DNA of 64,000 nucleotides from Streptomyces sp. TS71-3. Its GTDB lineage: Bacteria; Actinomycetota; Actinomycetes; Streptomycetales; Streptomycetaceae. Position 1 is the first letter of the stretch. Every line of letters begins with the position of its first letter. The notes under the pieces are model-generated. The model saw nothing but the letters and a program-made list of their open reading frames with translations, had not been told where the DNA came from and searched no databases. Position numbers and translations under genes: made by a program. Positions 50,366 through 58,433 of the stretch are shown one piece after another. The stretch covers positions 1,922,001-1,986,000 of the forward strand of contig NZ_BNEL01000003.1 in assembly GCF_018327685.1 (NCBI RefSeq), written 5' to 3'.

Positions 50366-50379
50366 ATAGTAAGCCACTA
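50366..50379. promoter_or_regulatory. Small palindrome and -10 box between HxlR and OYE genes
   Basis: TAGTAAGCCACTA (50367-50379) has 4-bp arms. On the minus strand TACTAT (50366-50371) is six bases before the HxlR GTG, consistent with an autoregulated leaderless promoter. Confidence 0.4.
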
Positions 50380-50474
50380 ACCGTCTCCTTGGTAGGGCTT
50401 CCTGCGCGTCCGACACTGGACCCGTTCCGAAGAGCCGAGGGGCCCGGCAGGGCCGAACAGGAAGGCGCACCAGC

Positions 50475-51554
50475 ATGGTTGACGCATTCAGCGCGGTGAG
50501 GGTGGGCGGGGTGCGGCTCGCGAACCGCATCGCCATGGCGCCGATGACGCGCAACAGGGCGGGCGACGGGGAGACGGCCACGCCCCTGATGGCCGAGTAC
50601 TACCGGCAGCGGGCCTCGGCGGGGCTGATCGTGACCGAGGCCGTCCAGCCCAGCCTGCGCGGGCAGAGCTACGTGCACACGCCGGGCCTGTTCACCGAGG
50701 AGCAGACCCGGTCGTGGCGGCAGGTGACCGAGGCCGTGCACGAGGCGGGCGGCAGGATCTTCGCGCAGTTGCTGCACGGCGGGCGGGAGGGCCACCCGGA
50801 CGTACGGCAGGGGCTGCTGCCCGAGGCGCCCTCGGCGGTGGCCGCACCCGGCCTGACCCACACTCCGTCCGGCATGAAGGACAACGTCGTCCCGATCGCG
50901 ATGACCGAGGCCGACATCGAGCGGGCGCTCGCCGACTTCGCGGGCGCCGCGCGGAACGCCGTCGCGGCGGGCTTCGACGGCGTTCAGTTGCACGGCGCCA
51001 ACGGCTACCTGATCCACCAGTTCCTCTGCTCCGACGCCAACGTCCGCACCGACCGGTGGGGCGTCACGCCCGAGGGCCGCACCCGGTTCGCCGTGGCCGC
51101 CGTCGAGGCGGTCGCCGACGTTGTCGGCGCGGAGCGCACCTCCCTGCGCGTCTCGCCCGCCAGCACGGTGCACGCGATGCGGGAGGAGGACCCGGAGGCT
51201 CTGTACAGGGCCATGATCGACGGGCTCAAGCCGATCGCGGGCGACCTCGCCTTCCTCGACATCAGCGAGACCCCCGGCCACCGCGACCTCACCCGGACCC
51301 TCCGCTCGCTGTGGCCCGGCGCGCTCATCCTCAACCCGCACCGCGACGAGGCGCCGCTTGAGCCCCACGAGGTGGTGCGCGACGTGCTGGACAGCGGTGT
51401 CGCCGACGTCGTCGCCCTCGGCCGGTCCTTCCTCGCGAACCCGGACCTGCCGCACCGGATCGCGGCCGGCGGCCCGTACAACACGCCGCAGCCCGAGACG
51501 TTCTACGGCGGCGACGCCGGCGGGTACACCGACTACCCCGCGCTGGCCGGCTGA
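50475..51554 (+). CDS. Alkene reductase, old yellow enzyme family
   Basis: A 359-residue FMN-dependent ene-reductase that reduces activated C=C bonds using NADPH. Family marks are NRIAMAPMTRNRAGDGETAT, GRIFAQLLHGGREGHPDV, the substrate-binding pair in QLHGANGYLIHQFLCSDAN (His and Asn) and VVALGRSFLANPDLPHRI. It starts at ATG 50475, with CAGGAAGG about 9 bases upstream. It is divergent from an HxlR regulator and is probably induced by electrophiles such as N-ethylmaleimide-like or quinone compounds. Confidence 0.95.
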   Translation: MVDAFSAVRVGGVRLANRIAMAPMTRNRAGDGETATPLMAEYYRQRASAGLIVTEAVQPSLRGQSYVHTPGLFTEEQTRSWRQVTEAVHEAGGRIFAQLLHGGREGHPDVRQGLLPEAPSAVAAPGLTHTPSGMKDNVVPIAMTEADIERALADFAGAARNAVAAGFDGVQLHGANGYLIHQFLCSDANVRTDRWGVTPEGRTRFAVAAVEAVADVVGAERTSLRVSPASTVHAMREEDPEALYRAMIDGLKPIAGDLAFLDISETPGHRDLTRTLRSLWPGALILNPHRDEAPLEPHEVVRDVLDSGVADVVALGRSFLANPDLPHRIAAGGPYNTPQPETFYGGDAGGYTDYPALAG

Positions 51555-51626
51555 CCGGCGCGCCCTCGTCCATCCCCCTTCCTCCTCCGTCGCCGCTCGG
51601 TTGCGCCGGTCTCGGCGATTTGAGTA

Positions 51627-51644
51627 CAGCGTTCGCGAACGCTG
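51627..51644. promoter_or_regulatory. Perfect 18-bp palindrome
   Basis: CAGCGTTCGCGAACGCTG has no spacer and no mismatch. It lies 73 bp after the OYE stop and 42 bp before a 65-residue reading frame, so it could be that gene's operator or the stem of a terminator. Confidence 0.55.
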
Positions 51645-51686
51645 CTTGTGAAAGGGTCGGAGTTGCCGAGGCGAGGGGAGACGGCG

Positions 51687-51884
51687 ATGGACAGGCGGGG
51701 GCACGGCATCGAGGTACAGGTCGCGTTCGACGGCCCGGACGGCCGGACCGCCGAGTTGCTGCTCGCGATGGGGCTGAGGGCGTCGCGGTTCTGGTGGCCG
51801 GCGGACCCGTCGACGAGCTGGCGCATCGCGGCCGCAGTGCGCCGGCCGGCACCCCACGGCCCGCCGGCCGCACCCGCCGCCTGA
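51687..51884 (+). CDS. Small hypothetical protein
   Basis: A 65-residue reading frame, MDRRGHGIEVQVAFDGPDGR onward, ending in a Pro/Ala-rich tail. GGGGAG lies about 6 bases before the ATG and codon bias is typical of the region. A perfect palindrome lies upstream. I do not recognise it; the beginning could form a small beta-alpha unit. Confidence is limited by the short length. Confidence 0.45.
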   Translation: MDRRGHGIEVQVAFDGPDGRTAELLLAMGLRASRFWWPADPSTSWRIAAAVRRPAPHGPPAAPAA

Positions 51885-52025
51885 TCCAGGGCGGTATCGG
51901 GGCGGTACCGGGCTCCGCGCGGACGCTGCTCAGGGGACACGCGCCGGCGCGGCGGTCGACGCACCACGGGGGCGGCTCACCGTGCCTACGGTGCGCCGCC
52001 CCCGCTGGGATCGAGGTCCGTTCGG

Positions 52026-52430
52026 CTACGGAACGAGCCGCGTCGCGGACTCGTGCACGGCACCGTCACCCGCGAACGCCACCGTCGCGCCGCGCCAGTT
52101 GACTCCGGGCACGCTCGCGCAGCCGTCGCGGGCCGTGGTCAGCTCGGCCGAGCGCCCGCCCTTGGCCACGCGCACCGTCTTGCCGGGGAAGCCGAGACCG
52201 TTGTCCGCGTTGACGAGGCAGACCTGGTCTCCTCCGGTGTGGCCGTGGTGCACGGCGATCCTGGAGTCGACCGCCTCGCCGGCCGCGGCCACGATGAGCG
52301 CCGGCTGGTTGGTCTCCATCCGCGGGTCGTCCGCGGCCCGCGCGTGCGAGGGCACGGCGAGCAGGCCCCCCGTGAGGAGGGTGGCGACCAGGAGCGACCT
52401 CGAAATGAGGCGCGTGGTGGAGGAATCCAT
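52026..52430 (-). CDS. Small secreted protein
   Basis: A 134-residue exported protein. The signal peptide is RLISRSLLVATLLTGGLLAV with cleavage at PSHARAA. The mature domain of about 105 residues has two Cys (VCLVNADNGLG and DGCASVPGV) and a beta-sandwich-like pattern ending AVHESATRLVP. No named family was recognised. GAGAGG lies 7 bases before ATG 52430. It is a single gene. Confidence 0.78.
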   Translation of the reverse strand: MDSSTTRLISRSLLVATLLTGGLLAVPSHARAADDPRMETNQPALIVAAAGEAVDSRIAVHHGHTGGDQVCLVNADNGLGFPGKTVRVAKGGRSAELTTARDGCASVPGVNWRGATVAFAGDGAVHESATRLVP

Positions 52431-52605
52431 GTCCGACCTCTCGACGATCCAAGGGGGGGCGTGAACGAGTCTGCGCGGCCCCCGGCACCTCTCGGTAACG
52501 GCGTCGTGACGCGCACATGGCAAATCGCCGACCTCTCCAGATGCCTGGCCGCCGAGGCCGGATGCCGCCGGCCCTCGCCCGCCATGCGCCGCCCCTCGCC
52601 GCCCA

Positions 52606-53241
52606 TCACGGGGACGAGACCAGGAGACGGAGCGCCAGGACCGCGATCAGCAGGCTTGAGCCCAGAGCGGTGGCGAGTTGCCCGCGAGCGCCGGTCAGGG
52701 CCCGGCCGAGCAGCGCACCACCGCCGGCGAGGAACAGCTGCCAGCTGGCGGACGCGGCGAAGGCGGCGAGGACGAAGACGGCCTGTTCCGGATGGCTCGG
52801 TACCGATGCGGCCTGGCCGCCCAGGACCAGGGCCGTGAAGTAGATCACGGTGAGCGGGTTCATCATCGTGACGCCCCACAGTCCCAGATAGGCGCGGATG
52901 GGGCTGACCGGCGCCTGTCTGCCCGCCGAAGTGGGGCCATGGCGGTTGCGGTACCGCCTCACCGCCACGGCACCGCCTCGCGCCGCCAGAGCGAGGAGCA
53001 CCAGCACCGACGCCCAGCGCAGCGGCACCAGCACGGGCTGGATCGTCCGGGCGAGCGCGGTCCCACCGACCTCGGCGATCAGCGCGTACAGGCCGTCGGC
53101 GGTGGCGACGCCGAGCGCGGCACACGCACCGATCCTCAAGGACGTCCGTGCCGTGAGGGCCACCAGACAGGTCGCGACGGCCCCCACCGGCATGGCGATG
53201 CCATAACCGGCGAGGAGGCCCGCGACCAGCGCGGCCGTCAC
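52606..53241 (-). CDS. LysE-family exporter
   Basis: A 211-residue inner-membrane transporter with about six helices. The LysE signature is VAGLLAGYGIAMPVGAVATC and the second-repeat mark is LWGVTMMNPLTVIYFTALVL. The family exports amino acids or small metabolites; the substrate is unknown. The GTG start at 53241 has no good ribosome site of its own, but it overlaps the TGA of a 34-codon reading frame (GTGA), so translation is probably coupled to that frame. Confidence 0.88.
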   Translation of the reverse strand: MTAALVAGLLAGYGIAMPVGAVATCLVALTARTSLRIGACAALGVATADGLYALIAEVGGTALARTIQPVLVPLRWASVLVLLALAARGGAVAVRRYRNRHGPTSAGRQAPVSPIRAYLGLWGVTMMNPLTVIYFTALVLGGQAASVPSHPEQAVFVLAAFAASASWQLFLAGGGALLGRALTGARGQLATALGSSLLIAVLALRLLVSSP

Positions 53242-53342
53242 GATCGGGCGGGAATCGGCCTCCGCGGTCGGCCGGGCTGCTGCTGGACCCGCACGGGACG
53301 GGCGGGGGCGGACAGCGGCAGGGAAGAGGTGATCGTGGTCAT
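53238..53342 (-). CDS. 34-codon leader ORF coupled to LysE exporter
   Basis: A short frame starting MTTITSSLPLSAPARPVR, Arg/Pro/Gln-rich at the end, with GAGGAT 7 bases before its ATG. Its stop overlaps the exporter's GTG as GTGA. It may be a regulatory leader peptide or simply provide ribosomes for the exporter. It has no recognised domain and could also be a degenerated N-terminal extension in another frame. Confidence 0.5.
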   Translation of the reverse strand: MTTITSSLPLSAPARPVRVQQQPGRPRRPIPARS

Positions 53343-53489
53343 GGGCAGATCCTCGAAGCCGCGGCACCACTCGTGCAACGGGATTTCCGTCCGCACCCCG
53401 CTCGGAAGGCCAGGCGCTCACCGGCTCCCGGGCCGGGCCGGCGCCCGGCCCCGGCGAAAAGGGGCCCGCGTCCGCCGTCGGCCCGCGGT

Positions 53490-53495
53490 TACAGT
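53490..53495 (+). promoter_or_regulatory. Leaderless -10 box for HipA-like gene
   Basis: TACAGT followed by exactly six bases and the ATG at 53502, with no ribosome binding site, fits the Streptomyces leaderless pattern. No convincing -35 was seen. Confidence 0.5.
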
Positions 53496-53501
53496 GGGCG
53501 C

Positions 53502-54398
53502 ATGCTCCGCCGCGTGTCCTCCCTCCGGTACCTCGTCCCGCTGCGGGCCGGGGGATCCGTGCCCGGGGTCGTGGAGGCCGACGATCTCGGTACGTACGTG
53601 GTGAAGTTCACGGGCGCCGCGCAGGGCCGGAAAGCCCTGGTCGCCGAGGTGATCGTGGGGGAGCTGGGGCGGCGGCTCGGGATGCGGGTGCCGGAGCTGG
53701 TGCGGATGGACTTCGATCCGGCCGTCGCCGCCGCCGAGCCCGACCGGGAGGTGCAGGACCTGCTGCACGCCAGCGCCGGCCTCAACCTCGGCATGGACCT
53801 GCTCCCCGGCGCCGTCGACTTCACCGCCGCCGCCCTGGACACGGTCACCGTCACCCCGCTCGAAGCCGGCCGGATCGTCTGGCTCGACGCCCTCACCGTC
53901 AACGTCGACCGCACGGTGCACAGCCCCAACCTGATGATCTGGCCCAGCTTCGGCACCCGCGAACCCCGGCTCTGGCTCATCGACCACGGCGCGGCCCTCG
54001 TCTTCCACCACCGCTGGGACACCGCCCTGGCGACGGTCGAGAAGGCCTACCCCTTCCGCACCCACGCGCTGGGCGGGTACGGCCCCGACACCGTCGCCGC
54101 GGATGCGGAGCTGGCTCCGCGGGTCACCGAGGAGCTACTGCGCGAGGTCGTCGCGCTCGTGCCGGACGAGTGGCTGGCCGCGGAGCCCGGCTTCGCCGGC
54201 CCCGACGCCGTGCGTGAGGCGTACGTCGACTACCTGGCCGCCCGCGCCCGCGCCTCCGCGGCCTGGCTGCCCAAGGAGTTCCCGCACCGCGACGAGCTGG
54301 CCGCCGAGGACGCCCGCAGGGCCGCTGCGACGGAGGCGTCCCGGCCGGCCTGGCTCAGACGCGTCCCGGACCTCAGCGACAGGCCGGGGGTGCGCTGA
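53502..54398 (+). CDS. HipA-like kinase
   Basis: A 298-residue protein of the HipA-like kinase family that is common and single-gene in Streptomyces. LGTYVVKFTGAAQGRKALVA carries the likely ATP-binding Lys, EVIVGELGRRLGMRVPELV follows, and the catalytic and metal regions are LDALTVNVDRTVHSPNLMIW and RLWLIDHGAALVFHH (DHG). No HipB antitoxin gene is adjacent, so a classical toxin-antitoxin role is unlikely. The transcript appears leaderless (TACAGT, six bases, ATG). It ends just before one arm of the inverted repeats flanking the cupin gene. Confidence 0.85.
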   Translation: MLRRVSSLRYLVPLRAGGSVPGVVEADDLGTYVVKFTGAAQGRKALVAEVIVGELGRRLGMRVPELVRMDFDPAVAAAEPDREVQDLLHASAGLNLGMDLLPGAVDFTAAALDTVTVTPLEAGRIVWLDALTVNVDRTVHSPNLMIWPSFGTREPRLWLIDHGAALVFHHRWDTALATVEKAYPFRTHALGGYGPDTVAADAELAPRVTEELLREVVALVPDEWLAAEPGFAGPDAVREAYVDYLAARARASAAWLPKEFPHRDELAAEDARRAAATEASRPAWLRRVPDLSDRPGVR

Positions 54399-54437
54399 GC
54401 GGTACCGGTGCCCCGCGCTTGTCCCTCGGCCACGATT

Positions 54438-54504
54438 CGCCTGCGGCGGGCATCTGGTTCTGCCCCTTGCGGTGCGTTCTTCGGGTGGCGGTGTCCTTGG
54501 GCTG
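54438..54504 (+). repeat. Long inverted repeat, left arm, flanking cupin gene
   Basis: This is about 67 bases, including CATCTGG and GCCCCTTGCGGTGCGTTC, and pairs with 55064-55132 on the opposite strand with only a few differences. The two arms enclose about 560 bases with a single gene. Confidence 0.8.
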
Positions 54505-54506
54505 GT

Positions 54507-54525
54507 CGCGCAGTTCCCCGCGCCC
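54507..54525 (-). repeat. Dispersed intergenic repeat copy
   Basis: CGCGCAGTTCCCCGCGCCC is the left-arm word of the hairpin at 35985. It lies 11 bases from the end of the cupin gene. Confidence 0.75.
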
Positions 54526-54536
54526 TAGGGGCGGGG

Positions 54537-54899
54537 CTAACCGCTGGACCGCTCGGCGTAGCCCTGCCAGTCGATGAAGACGCAGGGCCGGTCTCCGACC
54601 ACCCACGCGTCGTGGCCCGGCGCGATGCTCAGCAGGTCGCCCTGGGTGAACTCCTGTTCCTCGCCGTCGTCCATGTGGACCTTCAGCCTGCCCGTGACGA
54701 GGTAGCCGAGGTGCGGCACCTCGCAACTCTCGGTCCCCATCATGGGTTTGACGTGTTTGGACCACTGCCAGCCCGGCTGGAGCGTGGCGCGGATCGCCGA
54801 CCCGGACTCGCTGCCGACGACCTCCAGCTTGCCCATGCCCTCCTCGGCGGGGCGGACCTCTTCGGGGGAATCGAAGCTCTTGCGGACGAGACCGGCCAT
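54537..54899 (-). CDS. Cupin-domain protein
   Basis: A 120-residue single cupin. The beta-barrel motif 1 is GWQWSKHVKPMMG with TESCEVPHLGYLVTGRLKVH, and motif 2 is DLLSIAPGHDAWVVGDRPCV. Metal-type His residues are partly present, so it may bind a small ligand without catalysis. Two signs suggest it stands alone: AGGAG just before ATG 54899, and a position between inverted copies of a 67-base repeat. The function is unknown. Confidence 0.87.
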   Translation of the reverse strand: MAGLVRKSFDSPEEVRPAEEGMGKLEVVGSESGSAIRATLQPGWQWSKHVKPMMGTESCEVPHLGYLVTGRLKVHMDDGEEQEFTQGDLLSIAPGHDAWVVGDRPCVFIDWQGYAERSSG

Positions 54900-55063
54900 G
54901 TCGACTCCTGGGTAGTGATCGACCACCTCCCAGAATCGTCTCAGTGAAGCGGCGCCCCCGCATCTCACGGCCACGCCGCACCGAGCCTGCCGGCCCACGT
55001 GCGCCCCGAAAGGGGCGCGGGGATGGGGGACCTCCCACGCCCTCAAGGCAGTGGGGGAGCGAG

Positions 55064-55132
55064 CAGCCCAAGGAGACCGTCACCCGAGGAACGCACCGCA
55101 AGGGGCTGGACCCCAGATGCCCGCCGTAGGCG
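55064..55132 (-). repeat. Long inverted repeat, right arm, flanking cupin gene
   Basis: This is the reverse-complement partner of 54438-54504 (for example GAACGCACCGCAAGGGGC). Between it and the cupin start, GGGGCGCGGGG-type words and a stem around CTCCCACGCCCTCAAGGCAG also occur. No gene is seen in the remaining spacer 54900-55209. Confidence 0.8.
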
Positions 55133-55209
55133 AGTCGGTGGCCGCGGGTGCGCCGGGGCCCCGCCGCCAAGCCACGGCAGAGCCCCGGTATACGGGAAAA
55201 CCCCGGGGC

Positions 55210-56838
55210 TCAGCCCCGGCTCACCAGTTCCCGGTACGCCGGCAACGTCAAGAACTCCGCGTAGTCCTCGTCGAGCGCCACCGTCAGCAGCAGATCGTGC
55301 GCCTCCTGCCACCGGCCCGCCGAGAACGCCTCCTCGCCGGCTTCGGCGCGGATCGCCGCCAGATCCTCGTCCGCGATCTTCCGCGCCAGCTCCCGGGTGG
55401 CCCGCTCACCGTTCTCGAAGACCACGCCCGCGTTGATCCACTGCCAGATCTGGGAACGGGAGATCTCCGCGGTGGCCGCGTCCTCCATGAGGTTGAAGAT
55501 GGCGACCGCGCCCGAGCCGCGCAGCCACGCCTCGATGTAGCGGATGCCGACCTGGACGGCGTTGACAAGGCCGTCGTACGTCGGCTTCGCGTCCAGCGCG
55601 TCGATGGCGATCAGATCGGCCGCCGCGACCGTGACGTCCTCGCGGAGCCGGTTCCTCTGGTTCGGCGCGTCGCCCAGCACCGCGTCGAACGACTCCATGG
55701 CGATCGGCACCAGGTCGGGGTGGGCCACCCAGGAGCCGTCGAAGCCGTCGGACGCCTCGCGGTCCTTGTCGGCGCGGACCTTCTCGAAGGCGACCTTGTT
55801 CACCTCGGGGTCGCGCCGCGAGGGGATGAACGCCGCCATGCCGCCGATCGCGTGCGCGCCTCGCTTGTGGCAGGTGCGCACCAGCAGTTCGGTGTAGGCG
55901 CGCATGAACGGGGCCGTCATGGTGACGGCGTTGCGGTCCGGCAGTACGAACCGCTCGCCGCCGTCACGGAAGTTCTTCACGATCGAGAACAGGTAGTCCC
56001 AGCGACCGGCGTTCAGGCCCGAGGCGTGGTCGCGCAGCTCGTAGAGGATCTCCTCCATCTCGTACGCGGCCGTGATCGTCTCGATGAGCACGGTCGCCCG
56101 GACGGTGCCCTGCGCGATGCCCAGCCGGTCCTGGGCGAAGACGAAGATCTCGTTCCACAGCCGCGCCTCAAGGTACGACTCCGTCTTCGGCAGGTAGAAG
56201 TACGGGCCCTTGCCGAGGTCCAGCAGCCGCTGGGCGTTGTGGAAGAAGTAGAGGCCGAAGTCGACCAGCGCGCCGGGCACCGGCTCGCCGTCGACCTGGA
56301 GGTGGTGCTCGTCCAGGTGCCAGCCGCGCGGCCGGACCACGACGGTGGCGAGCTCGCCGGCGTCCTTCAGCGCGTACCACTTTCCGCTCGACTCGTCGGT
56401 GAAGTCGATGCGGCGCTCGAACGCGTCCGTGAGGTTGAGCTGCCCCTGGATGACGTTCTCCCACGTGGGCGCGAGCGCGTCCTCGAAGTCTGCCAGCCAG
56501 ACCTTGGCGCCGGAGTTGAGGGCGTTGATGGTCATCTTGCGGTCCGTGGGACCGGTGATCTCGACCCGGCGGTCGTCCAGCGCGGCCGGCGAGGGCGCGA
56601 CGCGCCAGGTGTCGTCGGCGCGCACCGCGACCGTCTCCGGGAGGAAGTCGAGCGTGGCCGTCCGGGCGATCTCTGCACGGCGTGCCGCGCGGCGCGCGAG
56701 GAGTTCGTCCCGGCGGGGCGTGAAGCGCCGGTGCAACTCGCCCACGAAGGCAAGGGCCTGGGGATCGAGGACCTCGTCCTGCCGGGGCAGGGGCTCCGCG
56801 TCGACGATGACCGGCACGGAGGGCGCTGGTGCGGGCAT
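55210..56838 (-). CDS. aceB: Malate synthase A
   Basis: A 542-residue malate synthase that condenses glyoxylate with acetyl-CoA to malate. Motifs are [20 protein letters not shown] followed by [47 protein letters not shown] (Glu/Asp magnesium site) and [18 protein letters not shown]. The length is normal for the A form. ATG 56838 has AAGGA about 9 bases upstream. In S. coelicolor a malate synthase gene likewise belongs to the allantoin regulon. Upstream it has a class-1 operator pair and a class-2 operator, the only promoter in the window with both, so it may link the two branches of glyoxylate use. Confidence 0.96.
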   Translation of the reverse strand: MPAPAPSVPVIVDAEPLPRQDEVLDPQALAFVGELHRRFTPRRDELLARRAARRAEIARTATLDFLPETVAVRADDTWRVAPSPAALDDRRVEITGPTDRKMTINALNSGAKVWLADFEDALAPTWENVIQGQLNLTDAFERRIDFTDESSGKWYALKDAGELATVVVRPRGWHLDEHHLQVDGEPVPGALVDFGLYFFHNAQRLLDLGKGPYFYLPKTESYLEARLWNEIFVFAQDRLGIAQGTVRATVLIETITAAYEMEEILYELRDHASGLNAGRWDYLFSIVKNFRDGGERFVLPDRNAVTMTAPFMRAYTELLVRTCHKRGAHAIGGMAAFIPSRRDPEVNKVAFEKVRADKDREASDGFDGSWVAHPDLVPIAMESFDAVLGDAPNQRNRLREDVTVAAADLIAIDALDAKPTYDGLVNAVQVGIRYIEAWLRGSGAVAIFNLMEDAATAEISRSQIWQWINAGVVFENGERATRELARKIADEDLAAIRAEAGEEAFSAGRWQEAHDLLLTVALDEDYAEFLTLPAYRELVSRG

Positions 56839-56988
56839 GCTCTCACTTCCTTCAGCGAGCTTCACGGCGTCACGCACGGCCCCCGACGGTGCCGGCCGCT
56901 ACGCGCCGCCGGACCGCATGGCACTGAGTGCCAGGACGGAGGGGCGTGGCCGGGGAAGCCGTCATGACGATCGGGTGCTTCAGAGTGC

Positions 56989-57043
56989 TTCTGATCAGTG
57001 GATACTAGTTTCCTTATGGTGGAACATCAATCGTCTGTTGATG
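56989..57043. promoter_or_regulatory. Composite operator region before malate synthase
   Basis: TTCTGATCAGTGGAT (56989-57003, 7 of 10) and TTCCTTATGGTGGAA (57010-57024, 8 of 10) form a class-1 pair with the same 21-bp spacing. ATCAATCGTCTGTTGAT (57026-57042), inside the perfect CATCAA-N7-TTGATG palindrome at 57025-57043, is a class-2 site. The set lies 151-205 bp upstream of the ATG; the rest of the spacer 56839-57140 shows nothing else. Confidence 0.55.
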
Positions 57044-57140
57044 TCGAGACTCTTTCCGTCGATACAACTCGGCCCACAGTGCCACCCGTCGATACGACTC
57101 GCGCACAGTGCCACCTTTCCCGTGCCCGGCGTCCGGCGAG

Positions 57141-57932
57141 TCAGTCCAGGCGCGCCAGGTCCTCGGGCGTGTCGATGTCGAACGGCTCCGCGACGTCCGC
57201 GCACTCGACCAGCGTCAGCGCGTCGGCGTGCGCCGCGAGGTAGGTGCGCGCGCCCTTGTCTCCCAGGGCGCCTGCCATGACGCCCGCCCAGTGGTCCGCG
57301 CCGAACAGCACGGGATGCCCGCGCCGGCCGTGGTAGGCGGCCGAGACCAGCGAGGCGGGCGACCAGTATGCGGCGCGCACCCGCGCGACCGCCTCGGGGC
57401 CGATACCGGGCTGGTCGACGAGCATCACGAGGACGGCACCCGGCAGGCCGGCGGCGCCCGGCAGACCGGCGCCCGGTAGTCCCGCGGTCCCCGAGGTGCC
57501 GGTACCGGACTCCTCCACCAGTGGCCCGAGCCCGGCGCGCAGGGACGAGCCCATGCCCTCCTCCCACGCCGGGTTGTCGACGACCAGGCACCCCGTCAGG
57601 TCGGCCTCCGCGCGGACCCGTTCGGCCGAGGCGCCCAGCACCACGTGCACCCGCTCGCAACCGCCGTCCCGCAGCACCCGGACGGCGTGCTCCACGAGCG
57701 GCCGGCCTCGGTGCCGCAGCAGCGCCTTGGGGCGTCCACCGAGCCGCCGCCCGCCACCCGCCGCCAGCAGCAGCCCCGTCACCGGACCCACCGGTTCCGC
57801 CTGCGCCCCGGCCCGTTCTGCCCCCGCGCCGGCCCGTTCTGCCTGTGCCCCGGCCTGTTCCGCGTGCGCCCCGGCCTGTCCCGCCTCCGCCTCGGCGCCT
57901 TCCGCCTGCGCGCCCCGCCCGCTGCCCGTCAT
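57141..57932 (-). CDS. MobA/MocA-like nucleotidyltransferase
   Basis: A 263-residue protein with a nucleotidyltransferase fold. VTGLLLAAGGGRRLGGRPKA is the GxGxxLGGxK nucleotide loop. Later marks are VHVVLGASAERVRAEADLTG, VLVMLVDQPGIGPEAVARV and YHGRRGHPVLFGADHW. This pattern (VDQP, RxGHPVxF) is that of the MocA / molybdenum-cofactor cytidylyltransferase group, which matures molybdenum hydroxylases such as xanthine dehydrogenase, a good fit to purine catabolism. Residues 1-48 are Ala/Gln/Glu/Gly repeats with a 7-residue period (AGAQAERAGAGAERAGAQAE), from 21-bp DNA repeats. No xanthine dehydrogenase gene is in the window. Confidence 0.82.
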   Translation of the reverse strand: MTGSGRGAQAEGAEAEAGQAGAHAEQAGAQAERAGAGAERAGAQAEPVGPVTGLLLAAGGGRRLGGRPKALLRHRGRPLVEHAVRVLRDGGCERVHVVLGASAERVRAEADLTGCLVVDNPAWEEGMGSSLRAGLGPLVEESGTGTSGTAGLPGAGLPGAAGLPGAVLVMLVDQPGIGPEAVARVRAAYWSPASLVSAAYHGRRGHPVLFGADHWAGVMAGALGDKGARTYLAAHADALTLVECADVAEPFDIDTPEDLARLD

Positions 57933-58433
57933 CCCGCCGCCTCTCGCACCGCCCGGCCATCGACCTTACGTCCCCCTGTGTGTCGCAGCCCGCATGCCGC
58001 GGTCTCTCCCGGGCGCCGCGGCACTCCCGGCGCGGGCGAACGGGAGAGCGGGGCCTCCCGGCGGCTGCGCTGGCGGGCGGGGGCGAACCGCTGCGGCAGG
58101 GGGCCGAAAGGTTGCGGTAGGAGGGAGAATCGGGAAACGTCCTTTGCCGGTCCTTGGCCTCGGCTCGCCGCGGCCCGCCGGGTGCCCCGTGGTTCGCAAT
58201 CACAGGCCGGCCGGCCATCACGTTCGGACATCTCGTACAGCGGGCAAATTACGTCCTTTCTGTGGCGCCAGGGTCTCCACGTGGCGTTTACTGGCCGCGA
58301 CTCCAGGCTTTGGCCGATGCTCGACAGGGGGTCGCTTTGCGCGGCCCCGGGCAGGGGGGTCTTCCTGGGGTGCGCGTGAAGAGCAGGAGAATGTGAATAG
58401 TGGGGGCACGAGCATGTGCGAGGGGGGGAAGCC
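57933..58433. other. Non-coding spacer between MocA-like and DUF5955 genes
   Basis: About 500 bases between divergent genes. It includes an unusually GC-poor stretch near 58230-58270 (CAGCGGGCAAATTACG). Open frames on both strands are rich in Arg/Pro and show no family resemblance. I see no gene. Confidence 0.5.

Noticed and set aside
53502..54398. HipAB toxin-antitoxin system
   Set aside because: No HipB-type antitoxin gene is adjacent; solitary HipA-like kinases are normal in Streptomyces.
54438..55132. Insertion sequence or transposon
   Set aside because: No transposase or target-site duplication was found; only inverted repeats flank the cupin gene.
57933..58433. Minus-strand frame of up to 291 codons ending before DUF5955
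   Set aside because: It overlaps DUF5955 antisense, is dominated by Arg/Pro/Ser and shows no motif or ribosome site.
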